Source: Acidobacteriaceae bacterium
Lineage (GTDB): Bacteria; Acidobacteriota; Terriglobia; Terriglobales; Acidobacteriaceae
Length of the DNA: 6,988 bases
Direction: 5' to 3'
NCBI GenBank assembly: GCA_003162495.1
Contig: PMOF01000034.1
Coordinates: forward strand, 1 to 6,988
Shown here: positions 1 to 5,367 of the stretch, piece by piece
Layout: each line of letters begins with the position of its first letter
Numbering within the stretch: the first letter of the stretch is position 1
The notes under the pieces: model-generated
What the model was told of the DNA's origin: nothing
The model's database searches: none
What the model saw: only the letters and a program-made list of their open reading frames with translations
Translations under genes and position numbers: made by a program

Positions 1-57
1 GACCAGGGACTAGGGACTAGGGACTAGGGAACAGGGAATAGGATACGGGGAACAGGA
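1..57 (+). repeat. Heptameric GGGACTA/GGGAACA tandem cluster A
   Basis: GGG runs start at 6, 13, 20, 27 and 34, an exact 7-base period. The units are GGGACTA, then GGGAACA and GGGAATA, decaying to GGATACG and GGGGAACAGG. Four or more G3 tracts separated by 4-base loops fit the formal G-quadruplex pattern. The cluster lies just past the 3' end of the GT-C-like gene (stop at 90) and may continue left of the window. It is intergenic, and I see no gene between 1 and 89. I recall such clusters as dispersed repeats of Acidobacteriota genomes. Their function is unknown. Confidence 0.85.
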
Positions 58-89
58 GCGACTGCGGTCGGTTCTGTGTCCGCATTTTC

Positions 90-1622
90 TTATGGGATTT
101 GACAGACCGTGAGGGTGGCGTTGTGCCATCGGCAAACTAAGCCGACGGGAGCGGGATAGGCAATCAGCACCCAGTCCGCGCCAAATTCCGACTTCAGCCG
201 CTCGAATTCCGCAAGCTGGAAGTGGGTCCAGCCGGCCTGGGCATCCAACTCCCGCTTCCACTCCGGCCCCAACTCGGGAACCTTGGTGATAACTGCGGTG
301 TCTTTGATGGCGTCGGCCAACTGGCTGCGCTCAGCCAATGCGCGGAAGCTGTGATAGTCTTCGCCCGGGGCGGCCAGATAGTGGGGGTCGAGCGCGAAGT
401 ATGCGTCTTCAGGAGTATTGTGCTTGATCCAGTCGAACGCTTGCAGCCAGGCGTTGGCGGGTGGCGTGAATGGAAACTCAATGTGTTCGCCGGCCGGAAA
501 CAGTTGCCGCTGCGCCAGGCACATGCCGCCGCTGCTCACGATCAAAAAAATCGCCCAGCGGCCTACACGCGCCTGCAGGACATACCTGCCCAGATAAGCG
601 CCCCCCACAAGCGCCATGAACACATAAACCAGTTGGAGGTAGCGCATCGGTTCGAGGGCGCTGAAGACGATGAGCGCCCGCGGCCCCAGAAGCACCATGG
701 CCACCGCCTGCTGAAAGACGCCATAGATGAAAACGGCGGTTGCGAACGGGGCCAGATTGGTTTCTCCGCGCTTGCGGGCTACGCGCGCCACCAGCCAGAA
801 CAACGCCAGCGGCGCAAGTGCGCCGACCCACTCGTACCACTTCCACTCGTACACTCGAAACCAATGCCTACTGTGCAAAGCCTCCAGCCACGTTGGCGTG
901 GGCGGCTCGAAAATCCATCCTAACGGAAGGAATGCCGCGGCCGAGGTCGCTCCCGCAGCAACCAGCCGCGTGCGCAGTTGGCGCAGTTGCACGCGAACGG
1001 GTTCTGAGAGCGTCAGAGTGAGCACAGCGCAGAAAGAGATGCCGAAGACCCCCATCAGCGGATGCAGCAACACGGCCAGCGCTACCAGCGGCAAAGCTTG
1101 CCACGATCTGCCCGCCAAAATCCGCGACACGCCGATCAGGATGAGGGCTGTGGCCAGATTACGGGGGTGCAGATACTGGTCCATCACAAACAGAGCGGTG
1201 CCCGCCACGGGCAGCGTTTGCATGGTGGCCACCATGGCCACGGCCGCCCATCGCGCCGCGGTTTCGCTGAAGAGCCGGCCGGCAATGCTGCGGCAGGCCC
1301 ACAACACCAGGAAGATTGAGGTCAACTGGCCGAGCAGTTCCGCCCACCCCAACGGAGTGCCTGTGTGGCGGACAAAGAGCGCCATACCTGTATCGAAGGT
1401 GCTGTTGCGCATCTGCAACTGAAAGAACGGTGCGTCGTGGGGAAAGAGATGGGGATTCAAGTCCGCCTTGACCGCGGTCAAATAAACCCCGTCATCTTCC
1501 GCGCCGGGATGATAACCCATGACTAAAAAACCGAGCACTGTGAAAAGCAGAACCGGCCAGAACTCCCGCAATAATCGATTACGTTTCAAACCGAGATTTC
1601 TCCACTTTCCGGACCATCGCAT
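90..1622 (-). CDS. Polytopic GT-C-like membrane protein (putative lipid-linked sugar transferase)
   Basis: This is a 510-residue integral membrane protein with roughly ten hydrophobic segments, starting at about residue 21 (FWPVLLFTVLGFLVMG) and ending near 365, followed by a soluble C-terminal region (about 375-510). The first extracytoplasmic loop carries HPGAEDDGVYL (residues 38-48). Its acidic pair resembles the catalytic acidic motif found in the first loop of GT-C fold glycosyltransferases, which use polyprenyl-phosphate sugars. Other likely conserved patches are HPRN (152-155), HPLMG (187-191) and EPMRYLQLVY (324-333). The C-terminal ANAWLQAFDWIKHNTPEDAYF is like the periplasmic tail of such enzymes. 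The ATG at 1620-1622 has a GAAGG ribosome-binding site six bases upstream. The gene is divergent from a DPM1-like GT2 gene, which fits a donor-synthase and transferase pair. I do not recognise a named family or substrate. An O-antigen-ligase-like or other polytopic membrane protein remains possible. Confidence 0.85.
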   Translation of the reverse strand: MRWSGKWRNLGLKRNRLLREFWPVLLFTVLGFLVMGYHPGAEDDGVYLTAVKADLNPHLFPHDAPFFQLQMRNSTFDTGMALFVRHTGTPLGWAELLGQLTSIFLVLWACRSIAGRLFSETAARWAAVAMVATMQTLPVAGTALFVMDQYLHPRNLATALILIGVSRILAGRSWQALPLVALAVLLHPLMGVFGISFCAVLTLTLSEPVRVQLRQLRTRLVAAGATSAAAFLPLGWIFEPPTPTWLEALHSRHWFRVYEWKWYEWVGALAPLALFWLVARVARKRGETNLAPFATAVFIYGVFQQAVAMVLLGPRALIVFSALEPMRYLQLVYVFMALVGGAYLGRYVLQARVGRWAIFLIVSSGGMCLAQRQLFPAGEHIEFPFTPPANAWLQAFDWIKHNTPEDAYFALDPHYLAAPGEDYHSFRALAERSQLADAIKDTAVITKVPELGPEWKRELDAQAGWTHFQLAEFERLKSEFGADWVLIAYPAPVGLVCRWHNATLTVCQIP

Positions 1623-1628
1623 TCCAGA

Positions 1629-1633
1629 CCTTC
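1629..1633 (-). promoter_or_regulatory. Ribosome-binding site of the GT-C-like gene
   Basis: GAAGG on the minus strand lies six bases before the ATG at 1620-1622. It supports that start over the only nearby alternative, a Met inside the first membrane segment (residue 35). Confidence 0.6.
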
Positions 1634-1804
1634 GCTTATTACTAAAGAGGGCATCGTCACGGCATTGCTGCCCGTATGCATTGGACGACAGAGCGGCTGA
1701 TTCAGTTCATCTTACTGCGAACCTTTCGCGGGCCAAAGGGCATTTGCCCGTTAAGTCTGTTGGTTCATTCAATTGCGGTGGCACGAAAGTCGCAGTGCGC
1801 CGGG

Positions 1805-1834
1805 ATGACTACTGCGCCGATTCTAAGTTAAAAT
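1805..1834 (+). promoter_or_regulatory. Candidate sigma-70-like promoter for the GT2 gene, possibly leaderless
   Basis: ATGACT at 1805-1810 shares TGAC with the -35 consensus. TAAAAT at 1829-1834 matches five of six -10 bases, with an 18-base spacer. Transcription would begin near 1841, within two or three bases of the ATG at 1843. No purine-rich Shine-Dalgarno lies before that ATG (the preceding bases are TAACTCGAT), so the mRNA may be leaderless. The rest of the 1623-1842 divergent intergenic region shows no repeat or RNA gene that I can identify. This is consensus matching by eye only. Confidence 0.35.
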
Positions 1835-1842
1835 AACTCGAT

Positions 1843-2625
1843 ATGGCGTTAGTCGCGGGAGCAGTGCCGCAGCTGCCCGACGCGGGGCGGGTCGAACGCG
1901 CACAGGAAACGCTGGCGCTGGTGATTCCCACGCTCTGCGAAGCCGAGAATATCGGCGGCTTGCTTCGGCATATCCGTTCCGTCATCGATCCCCTCAAAAT
2001 TACTTACGAAATTCTTGTCGTCGATGACGACAGCCGCGACGGGACAGCTGAGGTAGTTTCCGCAATCGCTGCTGAAGACCCGCGCGTGAGGCTGCTGGTG
2101 CGCAAAGGGGAACGGGGGCTGTCGGGCGCCGTGCTCTACGGATGGCGGCACACGGACGCCGCGATCCTGGGCGTGATGGATGCCGACCTCCAGCATCCGC
2201 CGGAGCTGCTGCCGAAATTGTTAGCGCCCATTTTGGAGGGCCGCGATCTGGTGATCGGCAGCCGCTACACTCCGGGCGGCGAGTTGGGCGCATGGAATCC
2301 AGTTAGAAAGTTTCTGTCCGCGGCAGCGGTATGGGTGACGTGGCCACTGCAAAAGTCCCGGCTGCGCGCCAAGGACCCCATGTCGGGATTCTTCATGGTG
2401 CGCCGCGAGTGCCTGGATCAAGTCAAGCTGCAGTCTGCCGGGTTCAAGCTGTTGCTTGAGATTCTGGTGCGCGGCCACATCCATTCGGTCGAAGAGGTTC
2501 CGTTTATCTTCGGCCAGCGCTACCGCGGAGCCAGTAAGGCCAACTTCAGGGTTGCGTGGGATTACGCGCGGCTGTTGGGCAGGCTCTACGCGGGAAGATT
2601 TGGCTTCAGCAGCCACGGCTTATAG
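1843..2625 (+). CDS. Polyprenyl-phosphate glycosyltransferase, family 2 (DPM1-like)
   Basis: This 260-residue GT-A fold enzyme would transfer a sugar from a nucleotide donor (GDP-mannose in DPM1 itself) to a polyprenyl phosphate at the cytoplasmic membrane face. Visible motifs, in order, are LALVIPTLCEAENI (24-37), VVDDDSRDGT (59-68), the metal- and nucleotide-binding DADLQHPP (113-120), GSRYTPGG (139-146), DPMSGFFMVRR (178-188), FKLLLEIL (201-208) and EEVPFIFGQRYRGASK (217-232). All are hallmarks of dolichol-phosphate mannosyltransferase homologues. It ends soon after the catalytic domain and has no C-terminal membrane helices, so it resembles the short soluble or peripheral DPM1 type, not the longer DPMS fusions. 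The about 22 residues before the core are an unconserved-looking extension. The ATG lacks a Shine-Dalgarno. The exact sugar (mannose, glucose or other) cannot be read from the sequence. The gene overlaps the convergent ZIP gene by six bases. Confidence 0.93.
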   Translation: MALVAGAVPQLPDAGRVERAQETLALVIPTLCEAENIGGLLRHIRSVIDPLKITYEILVVDDDSRDGTAEVVSAIAAEDPRVRLLVRKGERGLSGAVLYGWRHTDAAILGVMDADLQHPPELLPKLLAPILEGRDLVIGSRYTPGGELGAWNPVRKFLSAAAVWVTWPLQKSRLRAKDPMSGFFMVRRECLDQVKLQSAGFKLLLEILVRGHIHSVEEVPFIFGQRYRGASKANFRVAWDYARLLGRLYAGRFGFSSHGL

Positions 2626-3345
2626 CGCAGGCAAGATCATCCGCAACAGCAGAAACGCCGCGACGCCCGCAAAAAACACCAGCGCCATGCGAATTCCCGG
2701 CTCGCGATTGACCTCTGGCACCAGGTCGGTGGCCGCCACATACAGGGCCACGCCCGCGGAGATCGGCAATCCGAACGGCACCCAGCGCGGCACCAGTTCG
2801 ATGACCAGCACGCCCAGCAGCGTGGCAGCCGCCAGCGCCACGGCCGAGTAGAACGCAACGGTCCTGCTGCGTCCGCTGGCAAGCATCACGGAGGCCATGG
2901 TGAACCCCTCCGGCGCCTTGTGCAGAAGAATCGCCAGAAAAATCAGCCAGCCCAGCCAGTTCGAGACCACAAAGCCGGAGCCGATGGCCACGCCGTCAAA
3001 CAGCGCATGCACGCTGAGCCCGGCCATCACGGCGTTGCCCGTATGCCGCGAGACGAACTCGCCGTGGTGGGTTTCTTCGCCAAAGTGGAAATGGGAACTG
3101 ATGGTGTGTTCCAGCAGATGCACCACGCAGTAGCCGGCCATGATGAGAATCGGTCCCAGCCGGGGACTCATTTTGAGGCTCTCGGGCGTCATCTCGATCA
3201 GCGCTGTCGCCATCAGGAAGCCGGCGCCGAGGGCCACGAAGTAGCGCAGATAGCGTTCTACTCCGCGCGCGCGCACCAGCACCAGGCCGCCGGCTACGTC
3301 GGCCAGCGCGGCAATTGCGCCAAGCATGAGGGAGAGCTTCAGCAA
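2620..3345 (-). CDS. ZIP family divalent metal transporter
   Basis: This 241-residue inner-membrane protein is of the ZIP (Zrt/Irt-like, GufA/ZupT-type) family and imports Zn2+ or related divalent cations. About seven to eight hydrophobic segments are visible. The signature metal-site helices are HALFDGVAIG (113-122) and HKAPEG (142-147). A later helix has SAGVALYVAATDLVPEV (196-212). A His-rich loop (HLLEHTISSHFHFGEETHH, 76-94) precedes the HALFDG helix and probably gathers metal. The second residue of the HKAPEG motif is Lys, which may remove the second metal site. The first possible start is a TTG at 3343-3345, six bases after the ychF stop and directly after an in-frame TAA. I kept it because MLKLSLMLGAIAALAD fits ZIP N-termini. 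The ATG at 3325-3327 is the alternative (235 residues). Neither start has a good ribosome-binding site, so translation may be coupled to ychF. The metal is not determinable. Confidence 0.93.
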   Translation of the reverse strand: MLKLSLMLGAIAALADVAGGLVLVRARGVERYLRYFVALGAGFLMATALIEMTPESLKMSPRLGPILIMAGYCVVHLLEHTISSHFHFGEETHHGEFVSRHTGNAVMAGLSVHALFDGVAIGSGFVVSNWLGWLIFLAILLHKAPEGFTMASVMLASGRSRTVAFYSAVALAAATLLGVLVIELVPRWVPFGLPISAGVALYVAATDLVPEVNREPGIRMALVFFAGVAAFLLLRMILPAL

Positions 3346-3351
3346 TTATTT

Positions 3352-4431
3352 TTACCCGCTGTGGCGAATGTGCATTACGTCGCCATCCTGCACCACGTAT
3401 TCCTTGCCTTCGAGCCGCAGCGTGCCCTTGGCTTTGGCCGCGGCCTCTGAGCCTGCCTCGAGCAGCGTGTCCCAGCGAATGGTCTCGGCGCGAATGAAGT
3501 GATGTTCGAGATCGGAGTGGATGGCGCCCGCGCCCTGCGGGGCTTTCGAGCCCAGCGGAATGGTCCACGCGCGGCACTCGTCCTCGCCTGCCGTGAAAAA
3601 GCTGATGAGGCCAAGCAGCTCATAGCTCTTGCGGATCAATCGCACCAGGCCGCTCTCATGCAGGCCATAGCTGCCCAGGAATTCAGCAGCTTCCTCGTCG
3701 TCCATCTCCGCCAGCTCGGCTTCGACTTTGCCGCAGATCGCAGTGGCGGCGGCGTTCGGCCGCTGCGCCACTTCGTTGAGTTTGTAAAGGCTCACGGCAG
3801 CGTTCAGGTCGTCGCCGAGGGTGGCGCTTTCGCCGATGTTAAGCACATAGAGCATGGGCTTTTGCGATAGGAACATAAAGCCCTTGATGAGCTTTTTCTC
3901 GTCCGCCGTCATTTCCAGTTCGCGCAGGGGCTGTTCCCTCTCAAGCGCATCTTTTGAGCGGAGAAGCAAAGCCTGTTCGCGTTCCAGTTCACTGGTGCGG
4001 CCTTTCTTCAGGTCCTTCTCCAGGCGCTCGAGGCGCTTCTCCACCTGCGTCAGATCGCTGATCATCAGGTCGAATTCGACGTTCTTGATGTCGCGCAAAG
4101 GGTCTATGGGACCTACGTGCGCAATCGAGTCCTCCTCGAAGGCGCGCAGCACGTGAATCAGCGCGTCCACATTGCGCAGGCTGGTGAGGAAAGCCGTCTC
4201 CTTCAGCGCCTCCTGCCCGATGGCGGCCACGTCCACGTACTCGACGGTCGCAAAGGTGGTTTTCTTCGGAGAATAGAGGGCCGCCAGCTTTTCCAGCCGC
4301 TCGTCCGGCACGCGGGCCACGCCGATGTGTTCCTCGCGCGAGTGACCGCGATCGTCGAGTTTGGCTTTGGTCAGAATCTTGAACAGCGAAGTTTTGCCCA
4401 CCTGCGGCAGGCCGATAATGCCAGTCTTCAT
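3352..4431 (-). CDS. ychF: YchF/OLA1-type P-loop ATPase with divergent switch regions
   Basis: This is a 359-residue cytoplasmic Obg-like NTPase; YchF proteins bind ribosomes and prefer ATP. The P-loop GLPQVGKTS is at 7-15, VPDERL at 41-46, and the NxxE motif (NIGE, 198-201) replaces the GTP-specific NKxD. A charged coiled coil spans about 118-185. The C-terminal TGS domain (about 276-357) has FFTAGEDECRAWTI, SKAPQGAGAIHSDLEHHFIRAE and EGKEYVVQDGDVMHIR. His105 (in IAHVG) aligns with E. coli His114. The usual switch I segment (NFPFCTIEPN in E. coli) is absent, and the usual DIAGLVKGASKGEG switch II is replaced by DVAAIGQEALKE, about five residues shorter. The fold is certain, but the hydrolysis mechanism may differ. 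The ATG at 4429-4431 has a GGGA five bases upstream. It probably forms a two-gene unit with the ZIP gene, six bases downstream. Confidence 0.93.
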   Translation of the reverse strand: MKTGIIGLPQVGKTSLFKILTKAKLDDRGHSREEHIGVARVPDERLEKLAALYSPKKTTFATVEYVDVAAIGQEALKETAFLTSLRNVDALIHVLRAFEEDSIAHVGPIDPLRDIKNVEFDLMISDLTQVEKRLERLEKDLKKGRTSELEREQALLLRSKDALEREQPLRELEMTADEKKLIKGFMFLSQKPMLYVLNIGESATLGDDLNAAVSLYKLNEVAQRPNAAATAICGKVEAELAEMDDEEAAEFLGSYGLHESGLVRLIRKSYELLGLISFFTAGEDECRAWTIPLGSKAPQGAGAIHSDLEHHFIRAETIRWDTLLEAGSEAAAKAKGTLRLEGKEYVVQDGDVMHIRHSG

Positions 4432-4496
4432 GCACGTCCCATAGCGGTCCCTGCACGATGAAATACGCGCTTCAGAACCTCTTCGATGATACAGGA

Positions 4497-4580
4497 GCAG
4501 GGAACTGGGACTGAGGGACCAGGGAACAGGGACTAGGGACTAAGGGACTGGGAAATAGAAACAAGAGAATAGAGAAAGGA
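4497..4580 (+). repeat. Heptameric GGGACTA-type tandem cluster B
   Basis: GGG runs begin at 4515, 4522, 4529, 4536, 4544 and 4550 (period 7, then 8 and 6), with units GGGACCA, GGGAACA and GGGACTA. The right part (4553-4579) decays to A-rich GAGAATA-like heptamers. It has the same orientation as cluster A and the same G-quadruplex potential. It sits about 65 bases before the ychF start, in a 279-base region (4432-4710) that holds no gene. Confidence 0.8.
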
Positions 4581-4603
4581 AAGCGCGGTTCGAGCCGATC
4601 CAG

Positions 4604-4660
4604 GTTGGGGTGCCCTATCCATGACGCGTATTTGTTTTTGCTGCAAGGGTGGGACTGCAC
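4604..4660. repeat. Imperfect palindromic element between heptamer clusters B and C
   Basis: GTGCCCTATCC (4610-4620) and GGGTGGGACTGCAC (4647-4660) form an imperfect inverted repeat. The outer GTGC pairs with GCAC, and CCTATCC faces a GGGTGGGA run with mismatches. The centre is GACGCG followed by TTTGTTTTTGCTGCAA. I recall very similar GTGCCCCATCC..GGGTGGGA elements as dispersed intergenic repeats in Acidobacteriota, but cannot verify this here. It encodes no plausible protein and has no tRNA fold. Confidence 0.5.
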
Positions 4661-4679
4661 GAATCAGAACAGCGCCTCT

Positions 4680-4711
4680 CCCAGTCCCTTAGTCCCTAGT
4701 CCCTCAGTTCC
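4680..4711 (-). repeat. Heptameric cluster C, inverted relative to A, B and D
   Basis: On the plus strand CCC runs start at 4680, 4686, 4694 and 4701 with TAGT, TTAGT and CAGT between them, so the GGGACTA strand is the minus strand. It abuts the stop codon of the DUF4149 gene (4711-4713). With cluster B it makes an inverted pair around the palindromic element. It could form a G-quadruplex in the 3' end of the DUF4149 transcript. Confidence 0.75.
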
Positions 4712-5202
4712 TACGCTCCCACGCTTTCCGCCCGCGCCACCAGCACCACTGTAGCCAGGCCCAGCAGCAGAATCGCTTCCTCCACATGTTCGCTGCGATT
4801 GTGGAGCTTGTTGAAATGCACGCGGCTTGGATTGTCGGCATCCACAGCGTCGATCACGCCTCCGACTGCGACGCGATCGCGCTCCATGGCCGGAATGACC
4901 TTGAATTGCGAATAGGCGGTGCATGCAATCATCAGTATCAGCAGCCCCATGGGCGCGAGCACCGCGCGCGGCTTGTAGATGGCCCAGGCCGGAGCCAGAG
5001 CCAGCAACGCCAGCGCAACCATTCCCGATACGAGTCCCATGCCGTGCAGGATGCGCAGCAACTGGCCGACAATCGTGCCCGCCGTATGGGTGTCTGCCTG
5101 CAGAGTCATAAACGTGATGGCTGCCACGACGGGAAAGAAAATCTCCGCGCCCAGCCAGACGATGAGCGCGAGATAAAGAAGCGTGCGAAGCAGGGTCTTC
5201 AT
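4711..5202 (-). CDS. DUF4149 (TMEM205-like) membrane protein
   Basis: This is a 163-residue inner-membrane protein of unknown biochemical role. Four hydrophobic segments are visible at about 8-31, 53-73, 82-97 and 142-157. The family-like features are the N-terminal WLGAEIFFPVVAA (16-28), SQFKVIPAMERDR (98-110) in the loop after the third helix, and FNKLHNRSEHVEEA (130-143) before the last helix. That last motif, with its conserved Phe, His and Ser, is what I rely on for the DUF4149 call. The ATG at 5200-5202 has no Shine-Dalgarno. A weak TATGCT lies six bases before it, so a leaderless start is conceivable. A heptamer cluster lies 15 bases upstream of the start and another abuts the stop. 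It follows the cytochrome c maturation-like genes on the same strand, but a 165-base gap suggests it is separately expressed. Confidence 0.85.
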   Translation of the reverse strand: MKTLLRTLLYLALIVWLGAEIFFPVVAAITFMTLQADTHTAGTIVGQLLRILHGMGLVSGMVALALLALAPAWAIYKPRAVLAPMGLLILMIACTAYSQFKVIPAMERDRVAVGGVIDAVDADNPSRVHFNKLHNRSEHVEEAILLLGLATVVLVARAESVGA

Positions 5203-5216
5203 TTCGAAAGCATACA

Positions 5217-5258
5217 GTGGAACAGGGAACAGGGACTGGGGACTAGGGACAAGGGAAC
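5217..5258 (+). repeat. Heptameric GGGACTA-type tandem cluster D
   Basis: GGG runs start at 5225, 5232, 5238 (four Gs), 5246 and 5253, with AACA, ACT and ACTA spacers. It lies immediately upstream of the DUF4149 start. The sense strand of that gene is C-rich here, opposite to cluster C at its 3' end. The rest of the 5203-5367 spacer (5259-5367) holds no gene that I can support. A GGTTCGAATTTGC stretch at 5310-5322 looks like a T-arm, but no tRNA can be built around it. Confidence 0.8.
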
Positions 5259-5367
5259 AATCGTTCAGCGGGCGGGTGCACCGGCGCCTGCGCTGCCCAA
5301 AGTCGAGAGGGTTCGAATTTGCGACCTGAGAATCCTCGAAGACAGGCCGGCACTTATTTCTTAGAAG

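Noticed and set aside
61..90. TGCGG/CCGCA hairpin after the GT-C-like gene as a terminator
   Set aside because: The stem is only five base pairs with a loop of about 13 bases, and there is no T-tract in the direction of transcription.
222..923. Long plus-strand open frame opposite the GT-C-like gene
   Set aside because: It is antisense to a well-formed membrane protein with a good start. Its translation is rich in His, Arg and Gln, typical of a shadow frame in GC-rich DNA.
4585..4605. GGTTCGAGCCGATCC stretch as tRNA T-arm
   Set aside because: The surrounding bases do not form a cloverleaf. It sits between repeats, and no CCA-type 3' end follows.
1..5258. Heptamer clusters as a CRISPR array
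   Set aside because: The units are 7 bases with no spacers of constant length and no cas genes. They are simple tandem repeats.
5303..5340. T-arm-like GGTTCGAATTTGC stretch suggesting a tRNA or tRNA remnant (attachment site)
   Set aside because: No acceptor, D or anticodon arm can be assembled on either side in either strand. Only a weak five-base outer pairing (TCGAG/CTCGA) exists.
4786..5364. Plus-strand open frame of 192 codons across the DUF4149 gene and cluster D
   Set aside because: It runs antisense to a protein with recognised motifs and through the heptamer repeat. It has no domain and its composition is that of a shadow frame.
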